Shown: positions 1 through 6,441, counted from the stretch's first letter. The stretch: 6,531 bases of DNA from JAWLHJ01 sp039587535 (GCA_039587535.1 JBDHIF010000069.1:1-6531), one strand, 5' to 3'. Numbers and translations: made by a program. The notes: generated from the sequence alone by a model not told the origin.

Positions 1-67
1 CTGATCCGCCCGGGGCGGACGAGGCGCCCTGCTCCGACGGACCGTGCGACGAATCCAATGGGCTCAA
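1..67 (-). CDS. Possible start of the next gene (prmC-like by position), cut by the window edge
   Basis: On the minus strand a TTG codon (67-65) overlaps the TGA stop of prfA as TTGA, a typical translational-coupling arrangement. It opens a frame of 22 complete codons to the window edge, beginning MSPLDSSHGPSEQG. A second in-frame TTG lies three codons later. The visible residues are polar and low in complexity and match no domain I recognise. The case rests on context: in many bacteria rpmE-prfA is followed by prmC (hemK), which methylates the GGQ glutamine of release factors. The other minus-strand frames are also open over this short stretch, so neither the frame nor the start is proven. 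The real start could lie beyond the window. Confidence 0.3.
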   Translation of the reverse strand, partial: MSPLDSSHGPSEQGASSAPGGS

Positions 68-1161
68 CGCTCCGATTCGTCCAGCCGCTCTTCCTCGGCG
101 GCGACTCGGAGCGACGCGATGATCTCGTCGAGGTCACCGTCCAGGATGTCGGAAAGGGAGTGCAAGGTCAGCCCGATGCGGTGATCCGTCACCCGACTTT
201 GGGGAAAGTTGTACGTACGGATCTTCGCAGACCGGTCCCCCGTCCCAACCTGGGCTCGCCGGTTCCTCGCTCGCTCGGCCTCCCTCTCGGCGATCATCCG
301 GTCCAACAGCCGGCTCCGGAGCACCTTCATGGCTTTCGCCTTGTTCTTGATCTGCGACTTCTCGTCCTGGCACGAGACCACCACCCCCGTCGGAAGGTGG
401 GTGATCCGCACGGCGGAATCCGTAGTGTTCACGGACTGACCACCTGGGCCGGAGGAGCGGAAGACGTCGATACGGAGGTCGTTGGGGTCGATCTGGAGAT
501 CGACCTCCTCCGCCTCCGGGAGCACGGCCACCGTAGCTGCCGACGTGTGGATCCGGCCCTGGCTCTCGGTCTCCGGCACCCGCTGGACCCGGTGGACACC
601 CGACTCGTACCGCAGCCTTCCGTAGGCGCCCTTCCCCTTGACGGTGAAGACCACCTCCTTGAGGGCTCCGGGAATTCCCTCGGACAAGCTCATCAAGTCC
701 ACGGTCCACCCTTCGCGCTCGGCCATCCGCCGATACATGCGGAAGAGGTCCGCGGCGAACAGGCCTGCTTCGTCGCCACCCGTGCCGGCCCGAATCTCCA
801 CGACGGCCGGACGGTCCGCCAGCGGATCCGGCGGAATAAGCAGCTCCTTGATTTGATCCTGGAGCTTGGCGATCCGGTCATCCAATGCCTCGATTTCCGT
901 CGAGGCAAGCACGGCCATCTCCTCCTCGTCCGCCTCGGCGAGGAGCTCAGCGGCGCCCTGGCGCTCCGCTGCCAGCTCTCGGAGCAGCCGGCCCGCTTCC
1001 ACCACCGGCTCGAGGTGCGCACGCTCCTGCCCGAGTGTCTTGAGGCGCTCGGGATTGGAGAGGACCTCGGGGCTGGCCAGCTCGGCGTCCACCTCTTCGA
1101 AGCGGAGCCCTGCTTCGCGGAGGCGCTCCTCGAGGCGAGGATCGAGGGCTTCGGCCTTCAT
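64..1161 (-). CDS. prfA: Peptide chain release factor 1 (RF1)
   Basis: RF1 acts in the cytoplasmic ribosome, recognising UAA and UAG stop codons and triggering hydrolysis of peptidyl-tRNA. The 365-residue product is close to the usual family length of about 355-360. Residues 1-110 form the helical, coiled-coil-rich N-terminal domain. The stop-codon recognition tripeptide is PET at 196-198 within RVPETESQGRIHTSAATVAV; this is the PxT form of RF1, not the SPF of RF2. The catalytic GGQ is at 240-242 in SSGPGGQSVNTTDSAVR, followed by the conserved SCQDEKSQIKNKAKAM and RTYNFPQSRVTDHRIG segments. The ATG at 1161 begins MKAEALDPRLEERL, a normal RF1 N-terminus, although its Shine-Dalgarno is weak. 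The gene lies 64 nt after rpmE, probably in the same transcript. Gln242 would be the target of PrmC methylation, by family knowledge. The gene appears intact. Confidence 0.97.
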   Translation of the reverse strand: MKAEALDPRLEERLREAGLRFEEVDAELASPEVLSNPERLKTLGQERAHLEPVVEAGRLLRELAAERQGAAELLAEADEEEMAVLASTEIEALDDRIAKLQDQIKELLIPPDPLADRPAVVEIRAGTGGDEAGLFAADLFRMYRRMAEREGWTVDLMSLSEGIPGALKEVVFTVKGKGAYGRLRYESGVHRVQRVPETESQGRIHTSAATVAVLPEAEEVDLQIDPNDLRIDVFRSSGPGGQSVNTTDSAVRITHLPTGVVVSCQDEKSQIKNKAKAMKVLRSRLLDRMIAEREAERARNRRAQVGTGDRSAKIRTYNFPQSRVTDHRIGLTLHSLSDILDGDLDEIIASLRVAAEEERLDESER

Positions 1162-1182
1162 GGGCGAAGGAATCCGGACATC

Positions 1183-1219
1183 CCGCTAGCGGAACCGGGG
1201 CGGGGCGAGCGGAGCTCGC
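1183..1219 (-). other. Inverted repeats in the rpmE-prfA gap
   Basis: The 64-nt gap between rpmE and prfA (1162-1225) holds two dyads. One is a hairpin with 6-bp arms GCGAGC (1205-1210) and GCTCGC (1214-1219) around a 3-nt loop, extendable by two more G-C pairs beyond one mismatch. The other is a perfect 10-bp palindrome, CCGCTAGCGG (1183-1192). No U-tract follows on the transcribed strand, so neither is a standard intrinsic terminator. They might stabilise or partly separate the rpmE and prfA messages. In such GC-rich DNA short dyads can arise by chance, so function is only a suggestion. Confidence 0.3.
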
Positions 1220-1225
1220 GCCGCA

Positions 1226-1432
1226 TCACTTGCCGGCGTTCTCGTACTTCCTCTTGAAGCGATCGACACGACCAGCAGTGTCGACGAGCCGCTGCTTGCC
1301 CGTGTAGAACGGGTGACAGACGGCACAGATCTCCACGTGGATCTCGTCCACGGTGGACATCGTCTCGAACCGATTCCCGCACGCGCAGATGACCGCGGTG
1401 GCGGAGGACTCGGGGTGGATACCCTGCTTCAT
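1226..1432 (-). CDS. rpmE: 50S ribosomal protein L31 (zinc-ribbon form)
   Basis: L31 is a small protein of the large ribosomal subunit at the bridge to the 30S head. From the ATG at 1432 the product is 68 residues, beginning MKQGIHPE like most L31 proteins. The four zinc ligands are visible: Cys16 and Cys18 (CACGN), Cys36 and Cys39 (CAVCHPFYTGKQ). The family signature continues with GRVDRFKRKY. The frame is also open upstream to a TTG at 1453, which would add seven residues (MDVLEQV). I reject that start because GGAG lies 6 nt before the inner ATG and the family normally begins there. Because all four cysteines are kept, this is the C+ paralogue, not the zinc-independent version that Zur-type regulators usually control. 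It is probably the first gene of the rpmE-prfA transcript, preceded by a 193-nt spacer. Confidence 0.96.
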   Translation of the reverse strand: MKQGIHPESSATAVICACGNRFETMSTVDEIHVEICAVCHPFYTGKQRLVDTAGRVDRFKRKYENAGK

Positions 1433-1438
1433 GACCTG

Positions 1439-1442
1439 CTCC
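1439..1442 (-). promoter_or_regulatory. Shine-Dalgarno that sets the rpmE start
   Basis: GGAG on the minus strand, separated by six bases (CAGGTC) from the ATG at 1432. It lies inside the frame that would be coding if the upstream TTG at 1453 were used. It therefore favours the shorter 68-residue L31. Confidence 0.7.
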
Positions 1443-1593
1443 AGAACGTCCAAAGGGGCTGGGGGCGGCGTGGCTCCTGCCGTGTCCCCATGCTTCCGGG
1501 CCCGATTTCCGACCGGTCCCGGGATAGACTGGGAAAGTTACCGAGAGAGCCGGCCACGGTCCAGAGAGCAAGGGGCTCGGTGGTTGGATGGGT

Positions 1594-1612
1594 CGATGTC
1601 GGGTCGACATCG
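1594..1612 (-). other. Perfect 8-bp hairpin downstream of lnt
   Basis: CGATGTCG (1594-1601) and CGACATCG (1605-1612) are exact reverse complements around a 3-nt loop. The hairpin begins 13 nt after the lnt stop codon. The minus-strand sequence beyond it is ACCCATCCAACCACC, with no run of T. It is therefore not a textbook Rho-independent terminator. It could be a U-less terminator, a 3'-end-stabilising structure or a DNA-binding dyad. Confidence 0.45.
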
Positions 1613-1625
1613 GACGCGCGGGCCC

Positions 1626-3251
1626 TCAGCTGACCGGTGCATGGCGGCGGCCGCGAACCTCGACCACCGTCAGCAGCAGCGCCATGAACAGGATCGACAG
1701 CGGGCCCACCCAATCGCCGGTCCGCGTGTATACCGTGCGCGTCAGGCCGGAGCGGACCGACAGCACGGTCACGGTGCGACCCACCGAAGCGGCTTCGATC
1801 CGACCGGACGGATGTACACCGAATGAAGGACCTCCGTTGGCACTCCGTACCGCGCCCACACGATGCTCCACGGCCCGCACCACGAGATGAGCGGCGTGCT
1901 GATGGCGTCCCACGATCCCGAGCCCACCGCTGGCGGTGAACCACGCGTCGTTGCTGACGTTGACCAATATCTGCGCCCCCGCCAGGCGCGCTCGCCGGGC
2001 GACATCGGGGAAGACCGTCTCGAAACAGATGAGCGGACCATAGCGCACCCTAGCCCTCGACTGCCCAGACGGACCGGCGGAGGTTCGCGAGAGCACCACA
2101 GGCGTCCCAGAATCCGGTGGCGCGTCACCGGGCAGCCACTCCACGAGGGGTACCAGCCGGCGCTTGCGGTAGGGCGCATGGGCGGTGCCGTCCGGCGTCA
2201 ACAGGACCGCCTGATTCTCCGAGGCGGGACCGGCTGTGTAAACGCCGAGCAGAGCCGCCGCGTCCAGCGTGGCCGCGACATCGCTCAGCCGGTGGTAGAT
2301 CGTCGCGTCACCATCCACTGTAGCCGGCGCCATCAAGGCCCCCTCCGGCAGGACCAGGAGATCGAGGTCCTCGCCGGCCAGACCACGGAGCGCATCGTCC
2401 AACTCGGACGCCATGGCCGCGTTCCAGCGATCCGCGTCGGCTCGCATGGCCACAGGAAGGTCCGTACCGATGAGCGCGACCCGCGCGACCGGCACGGTGG
2501 ACATCGTCCCCGCTCGATGCATGCCCCAAAGCCCTGGCGATACGGCGACCACCGCCACCACCACCGAAGCGGCCACGCGCCAACGCCTACGGTGCGCTCT
2601 CCACCCGGCGATGACCCAGGTCCCGAGTCCGCTGACCATCACCAGCCAGAAGGACACGCCACGCCCCCCGGCGATCTCCGCAAGGCCCAGCAGCTCGGGA
2701 AAGCCCGTCAGGGCCACGGGGAGCTCGAGCCACGGAAACGAGAACGGGCCCGGGAGGTGCCCCTGAGCCCATTCCTTGGCCGTCCAGGCCACGGGCAGGG
2801 CCAGCCAGATGGGCACACCCGCTCCGTGCACTATCCGGTGCAAGACCCAGCCGAACAGTGCCGCGAGGGTCGAGAGGACGGCGACCACCGTGAAGAACGC
2901 GACGGGCGCCCACGCCGTCGTCCAGATCAGGGCGGGGAGCAGCCAATGCAGCAAGAGCCCGTGGGCGACGATGCCCAGGAAGAAGCCACCCCGCGCCGCC
3001 GACCGGGCACCACTGACCCCGGGCGGGAGCCGCACACACCACAGAGCGAACGGTATGAAGGCCACGAACGGTGGAATCAGGAGGTGCAGCGGCGGAAACG
3101 ACAGGGCCAGCAGGATCCCGGACAAGGCCGGAAAGAGCCGCTCCCCCGGTCCGGGGAACACCCGGGACCAGGGGGAGCCACGATACGGCCGCGATCCCGG
3201 TCCGTCCCCGGCGCCCGAGCGCCGCAAAGCAAGCCCCACTCTCTCAACCAC
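1626..3251 (-). CDS. lnt: Apolipoprotein N-acyltransferase
   Basis: Lnt is an inner-membrane enzyme that transfers an acyl chain from phospholipid to the N-terminal S-diacylglyceryl-cysteine of apolipoproteins, the last step of lipoprotein maturation. The 541-residue product has an N-terminal multi-helix membrane half (about 38-240), a periplasmic nitrilase-like domain (about 255-500) and a final membrane helix (about 515-531). By alignment to known family motifs the catalytic triad is Glu303 (LPEGAL), Lys363 (YRKRRLVPLVEWLP) and Cys409 (LICFETVFPD). The accessory glutamates Glu371 and Glu411 and the NVSNDAWF segment are also present, so it should be active. The chosen start is a GTG three bases after the oxidoreductase stop. 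It has no well-spaced Shine-Dalgarno and gives about 37 polar residues before the first helix, so the true start may lie further in, for instance at the TTG of codon 9. A probable lolA tail lies at the other end of the gene run. Confidence 0.93.
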   Translation of the reverse strand: MVERVGLALRRSGAGDGPGSRPYRGSPWSRVFPGPGERLFPALSGILLALSFPPLHLLIPPFVAFIPFALWCVRLPPGVSGARSAARGGFFLGIVAHGLLLHWLLPALIWTTAWAPVAFFTVVAVLSTLAALFGWVLHRIVHGAGVPIWLALPVAWTAKEWAQGHLPGPFSFPWLELPVALTGFPELLGLAEIAGGRGVSFWLVMVSGLGTWVIAGWRAHRRRWRVAASVVVAVVAVSPGLWGMHRAGTMSTVPVARVALIGTDLPVAMRADADRWNAAMASELDDALRGLAGEDLDLLVLPEGALMAPATVDGDATIYHRLSDVAATLDAAALLGVYTAGPASENQAVLLTPDGTAHAPYRKRRLVPLVEWLPGDAPPDSGTPVVLSRTSAGPSGQSRARVRYGPLICFETVFPDVARRARLAGAQILVNVSNDAWFTASGGLGIVGRHQHAAHLVVRAVEHRVGAVRSANGGPSFGVHPSGRIEAASVGRTVTVLSVRSGLTRTVYTRTGDWVGPLSILFMALLLTVVEVRGRRHAPVS

Positions 3252-3254
3252 GGC

Positions 3255-4274
3255 CTACGTCAGCCGAACCTCCCGTCCGGAGGCCGCAGCCTCGTACGAC
3301 GCCTCTACCAGGCGGATGAGCTGCACCTGCTCATCGGGGAGAGGCACGTCCACCCGACCCTGCACCGCACGCACGAATTCGTCGAGCAGGCGGCGGTACG
3401 CATTGGTGTAGGGATTCTCTCCACCACGCGGCTTGGGCTGGCGCGGTGTCACCTCCAAGGGGCGTCCGCCGAGCTGGCGGTACACGCTCAACGGAGGCAA
3501 TGACCCGGAACCCTCCGTGCCCAGCAGTCGCGCGTAGAATCTGTCCTCCCGGGCGAACAGGCGGTTGGACACCTCTAGCGTAAGAGCCATCCCGTCTTCT
3601 GCCTCAGCCATGACCGTGGCGGCATCCTCGACCTCGAAGTCGCCGTACTGCAGAATGCACGAGACCCGCTCGATGCGGGGGAAGCCGGTCATCCAGAGGG
3701 CCAAGTCCATCGCGGGGACGCCCAGGTCGATGAGTGCGCCCCCGCCGGCCGTGTCACGCTTCTGACGCCAGGTGGGCCGTGTGACAGTCACGGGTCGAAC
3801 CATCCAACTCGCCCTTGCCGCGTACAGCTCACCTAGTTCCCCACCCGCCACCAGGTTGCGCAATGCGGAGACCTCCGGGCGGAAGCGATGCGGCATCCCC
3901 ACCATGAGAATCCTCCCACTTCGTCTGGCGGCGTCGATGATATGCTGGGCGCCCTCGGAGGTCGAGGCCAGCGGCCGCTCCACCAGAACGTGCTTCCCCG
4001 CTTCGAGAGCCCGCACGCTCATGTCCTCGTGTAGGTGGTTCGGCGTAGTCAGAACCACCGCGTCGAGGTCCGGATCCTCGACGAGCTCCTCCCAGTCCAC
4101 CACGCGGCCGACGCCAAACCGTTCTGCCAACGTCCTGGCCTTGTGTGGGTCAGAATCCGCGAGAGCGGTTACAGCCACATCATTCCGCTCCGTGAGGATT
4201 GGGACATGCACCACCTGACTGATGGCGCCGATCCCCACGATGCCAAGGCGAATCGCCTCGGTGCGCTCCGTCAT
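3255..4274 (-). CDS. Gfo/Idh/MocA-family oxidoreductase with altered active-site motifs
   Basis: This 339-residue protein belongs to the NAD(P)-dependent sugar/polyol dehydrogenase family; its substrate cannot be told from sequence. The N-terminal Rossmann domain (about 7-125) has the dinucleotide-binding loop GIVGIGAIS (11-19), VLTTPNHLHED and GKHVLVERPL. The C-terminal alpha/beta domain (about 135-339) contains AGGGALIDLG and ends in a typical family helix. Two normally conserved positions differ. The EKP motif reads ERP (Lys to Arg at 100), and the catalytic histidine of DxxxHxxD is Pro187 (D183-L-G-V-P-A-M-D190). It could bind cofactor without normal dehydrogenase activity, or use another residue. 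The ATG at 4274 overlaps the preceding stop as ATGA and has a good Shine-Dalgarno, so the start is firm. Length is normal and the frame intact. No neighbour encodes sugar transport or metabolism, so context gives no substrate. Confidence 0.88.
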   Translation of the reverse strand: MTERTEAIRLGIVGIGAISQVVHVPILTERNDVAVTALADSDPHKARTLAERFGVGRVVDWEELVEDPDLDAVVLTTPNHLHEDMSVRALEAGKHVLVERPLASTSEGAQHIIDAARRSGRILMVGMPHRFRPEVSALRNLVAGGELGELYAARASWMVRPVTVTRPTWRQKRDTAGGGALIDLGVPAMDLALWMTGFPRIERVSCILQYGDFEVEDAATVMAEAEDGMALTLEVSNRLFAREDRFYARLLGTEGSGSLPPLSVYRQLGGRPLEVTPRQPKPRGGENPYTNAYRRLLDEFVRAVQGRVDVPLPDEQVQLIRLVEASYEAAASGREVRLT

Positions 4275-4969
4275 CGCCTCTCCTCACCGGGAACCAAGCT
4301 GCCCCAGAGGACGCTGCCTCCGAGCCGAATCTGAAAGTACTGCATGTCCTCCAGCACCTCGTATCGCCCCTCGCCGTGGATGCGGAATCGGTCGCTCAGC
4401 GGATATTCTCCTCCAAGATGGAGGTTGAAGCCAGCGCTGACGCTGTCCAGCAGGTCCTCGATGAACGTACCCTCGATGGCCTGTCCGCTCCCGTCGAGAA
4501 TGTGCGCGGAAACGCCGAGCCCGGCGTAGGTGAGCAGATTCAACGGTAGCGACCAAACGACGTGGGCATCCAACCCCAACTGGTAATCCGTCCACTCGAT
4601 GACACCCAAGTCTACCACGGGTGGCAGCCCCCCGATCTCCCGCGACACTAGAGACGCCACGCGGTCCTCGAGCTCGGTCACCTCCGAAGCCTGGAATGGC
4701 GCCTTCCAGTAGCCCAGCCTCGGCACCAGGCGAAGTCCAGGCCCGAGATAACCCAGATCCAGGCGCAAGCTGTAACTCTCCGTCCGCTGGACGCGGGTGG
4801 GGAAGAGATACCCAACCTCCGCACCAATGCCGCGAAAGGAAAGATGCTCGTAGTCCAGATCCGCCAGATCCTGCCCGGCGACAGGGGTCGCCACTGCTAC
4901 CGCCACGAGGACCGCCACCAACCCGTGACCCGCGGTCCAGCCCCGCCCCCGATAGGCCCTTCCTATCAT
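4271..4969 (-). CDS. Predicted secreted beta-barrel outer-membrane protein, unknown function
   Basis: I do not recognise a named family for this 232-residue protein. It has a classical signal peptide: an Arg-rich N-region, a hydrophobic core at about 17-29 (LVAVLVAVAVATP) and probable cleavage near residue 31-32 in PVAGQDL. There is no lipobox cysteine. The mature part shows alternating polar/apolar strands rich in Gly, Tyr and aromatics, for example SYSLRLDLGYLGPGLRLVP, QLGLDAHVVW, GFNLHLGGEYPL and YFQIRLGGSVLW. This is the look of a small outer-membrane barrel of perhaps eight strands. A helical or coil-like stretch at about 95-112 (ASEVTELEDRVASLVSRE) interrupts the pattern. The ATG overlaps the rimO stop (ATGA) and follows a near-perfect Shine-Dalgarno. 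Its own stop overlaps the next start, so expression is likely coupled on both sides. Function is unknown. Confidence 0.7.
   Translation of the reverse strand: MIGRAYRGRGWTAGHGLVAVLVAVAVATPVAGQDLADLDYEHLSFRGIGAEVGYLFPTRVQRTESYSLRLDLGYLGPGLRLVPRLGYWKAPFQASEVTELEDRVASLVSREIGGLPPVVDLGVIEWTDYQLGLDAHVVWSLPLNLLTYAGLGVSAHILDGSGQAIEGTFIEDLLDSVSAGFNLHLGGEYPLSDRFRIHGEGRYEVLEDMQYFQIRLGGSVLWGSLVPGEERR
4280..4285 (-). promoter_or_regulatory. Shine-Dalgarno of the oxidoreductase gene
   Basis: GAGGAG on the minus strand lies five bases (AGGCG) before the ATG at 4274, inside the 3' end of the barrel-protein gene. It supports that start and efficient translation at the ATGA junction. Confidence 0.75.
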
Positions 4970-6435
4970 GTCCTCACCTCCGCCACCAAGTCGTAGTCCA
5001 AGGCGTCCACGATTTCGATCTCGACGAAGCCTCCCGGCATCAGGCCTTCGGAGCTGGTCCCCGCGGGCAAGACGAGGTTGGTCACGCCATCCACGTCCAG
5101 GGCCTGCGCCGCGGTCCGAGCCACCGCCGCATACTCGGGATCGTCCGTGTCCAGCCGATCCACCAAAGCGCTCGTCCGTGCCCCTACGAGCTGGAGGTTC
5201 CGGTCGAACGAGATGTCACGCTGGACCTCCATCAAAGCCTCCAAGCGCTCGTGGACGAGGGAGCTCGGGATCTGGCCGGGCATCTCGGCGGCTCGCGTCC
5301 CCTCTTCGACGGAGTATCCGAAGGCCCCCACCCTGTCGAATTCGATCTCCTCGAGTAAGCCGAGAAGTGACTGGAAGTCCTCCTCCGTCTCGCCCGGGAA
5401 ACCTACGATCACTGTCGTTCGCAGCGTCAGGTCCGGAATGGCCGCTCGGAGCCAGGCGACACGTTCCCGGATGGTCGCCTGCCGCTCGGGCCGGCGCATG
5501 AGCTCGAGCACACGATCGCTTCCATGCTGGATGGGCATGTCCAGGTAGGGCAGAATCCGTGGCTCGTCCGCCATGAGGTCAACGAGCTCCCTGGTGATAC
5601 CCGACGGATACATGTAGAAGAGGCGATACCAGGGGATGTCGGATCCCGAAAGGAGACCCCGCAGCAGACCGGGCAGCAGCGGGGCGGTCCGGTCCTGGCG
5701 CCTGAGGTCACGGCCGTACCAGGTCGTATCCTGAGACACGATGTTGATCTCTTTCACGCCCTGGGCGCCCATGGACGCCGCTTCCCTCACGAGTTCGTCG
5801 AGGGGATGGGACCGATGGAGTCCCCGCATGAGGGGGATGGCGCAGAACGCACACGTATGATCACACCCCTCGCTGATCTTCAAGTAGGACGTGTGGCGGG
5901 TTTCGGTGGAGAGCACACGGAGTGGGCGCTCCATGATGGGAACGCCGTCCTCCTCGGGAGGAAGGAGCCCCCGGCCGCGGAGCTCAGGCACGAGGCCCGG
6001 GAGATCGGTGAGACCCATGAAGACATCCACTTCCGGGATCTCCTGCATGAGGTCGTCCTTGTAACGCTGCACCAAGCACCCAACCGCAACGACCGCCTTG
6101 ATCTCGCCGCCGGCCTTGAGCTCGCACGCCTCCAGGATGGTCTCGATGGATTGCTCCTTCGCCTCCTGGATGAAGCCGCACGTGTTCACGATGACCACGT
6201 CGGCCCCGTCCACCTCAGGCGTCACGCGCGCGCCATGCCCCACGAGCGCGGCCATCATACGCTCCGAGTCCACGGTATTCTTATCGCAACCGAGCGTCAC
6301 CAGTGCGATCCGAGGTCCGTCGGCTGGGCCGACCGCATCCAGATGGTGCGCGACTGCCCTCACATCCGCCCGCACACCGGCGCGCACCGGCTCGGGGGTT
6401 ACCGGGAAGACCGGCAGCTCTCGGGTACGCATCAT
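4966..6435 (-). CDS. rimO: Ribosomal protein S12 methylthiotransferase RimO
   Basis: RimO is a cytoplasmic radical-SAM enzyme that adds a methylthio group to the beta carbon of a conserved aspartate in ribosomal protein S12. The N-terminal MTTase domain (about 42-150) holds the auxiliary-cluster cysteines Cys50 (LGCDKNTVDSE, the RimO-type motif), Cys86 (NTCGF) and Cys120 (AVGCL). The radical-SAM domain has CxxxCxxC at 191-198 (CDHTCAFC), MYPSGI, PIQHGSDRVLELMRRP and VGFPGETEEDF. A C-terminal TRAM domain follows (about 412-489). At 489 residues it is longer than the usual roughly 440: about 30 extra residues precede the first domain. The start reads ATGATG, with GAGG seven bases before the second ATG, so 6432 may be the actual start. 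In-frame GTG codons at 17, 21 and 25 could also be used. It follows the upstream gene by 6 nt and overlaps the next by 4. Confidence 0.96.
   Translation of the reverse strand: MMRTRELPVFPVTPEPVRAGVRADVRAVAHHLDAVGPADGPRIALVTLGCDKNTVDSERMMAALVGHGARVTPEVDGADVVIVNTCGFIQEAKEQSIETILEACELKAGGEIKAVVAVGCLVQRYKDDLMQEIPEVDVFMGLTDLPGLVPELRGRGLLPPEEDGVPIMERPLRVLSTETRHTSYLKISEGCDHTCAFCAIPLMRGLHRSHPLDELVREAASMGAQGVKEINIVSQDTTWYGRDLRRQDRTAPLLPGLLRGLLSGSDIPWYRLFYMYPSGITRELVDLMADEPRILPYLDMPIQHGSDRVLELMRRPERQATIRERVAWLRAAIPDLTLRTTVIVGFPGETEEDFQSLLGLLEEIEFDRVGAFGYSVEEGTRAAEMPGQIPSSLVHERLEALMEVQRDISFDRNLQLVGARTSALVDRLDTDDPEYAAVARTAAQALDVDGVTNLVLPAGTSSEGLMPGGFVEIEIVDALDYDLVAEVRT
4974..4981 (-). promoter_or_regulatory. 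Strong Shine-Dalgarno of the barrel-protein gene
   Basis: GGAGGTGA on the minus strand matches the complement of the 16S rRNA 3' tail over eight bases and ends four bases before the ATG at 4969. It lies within the last codons of rimO. It is the best ribosome-binding site in the window and fixes the start of the barrel-protein gene. Confidence 0.85.
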
Positions 6436-6441
6436 GGGGCC

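Larger units (their letters stand above)
1433..1625 (-). promoter_or_regulatory. Non-coding spacer: lnt 3' end and presumed rpmE promoter/leader
   Basis: I see no convincing coding frame in these 193 nt, and the gene packing changes abruptly here from overlapping genes to an open gap. It probably ends the lnt transcript and contains the rpmE promoter. Only weak sigma-70-like hexamers are visible: CTGGAC (1564-1559) and TAACTT (1540-1535), spaced by 18 nt. The heptamer GCTCTCT occurs twice on the minus strand, 19 nt apart (1569-1563 and 1550-1544), and partly overlaps the putative -35. Nearer rpmE is a potential hairpin: CCGGG (1522-1518) with CCCGG (1500-1496), then an A/G mismatch, an inner CCG/CGG stem and a 9-nt loop. 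Structured L31 leader RNAs are known in several bacterial groups, so an autoregulatory leader is conceivable but not shown. Confidence 0.4.

Noticed and set aside
1205..1219. Intrinsic terminator between rpmE and prfA
   Set aside because: The hairpin is real as a sequence, but C-rich bases and not a T-run follow it on the transcribed strand. rpmE and prfA are also commonly cotranscribed.
58..1257. A 399-codon open frame on the plus strand opposite prfA
   Set aside because: It covers prfA almost exactly and extends into the L31 end. It has no motif of its own and is explained by codon bias of the real gene.
1433..1453. Seven-residue N-terminal extension of L31 from a TTG start
   Set aside because: The inner ATG has a GGAG at 6-nt spacing and gives the standard MKQGIHPE start. 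The extension has neither family support nor a better ribosome-binding site.
1158..1610. A 150-codon minus-strand frame overlapping rpmE in another frame
   Set aside because: It covers the intact L31 gene in a different frame, has no domain resemblance, and its upstream half is just the non-coding spacer.
1863..3503. A 546-codon open frame on the plus strand opposite lnt
   Set aside because: The translation is dominated by Arg, Gly, Pro, His and Gln with no recognisable domain. It lies antisense to a complete lnt with all catalytic motifs and runs on into the oxidoreductase gene. Long antisense frames are expected in GC-rich DNA.
4621..5358. Plus-strand open frames opposite rimO and the barrel-protein gene
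   Set aside because: They are low-complexity Pro/Arg/Ser-rich translations spanning two real genes and have no ribosome-binding site, so they are shadows.
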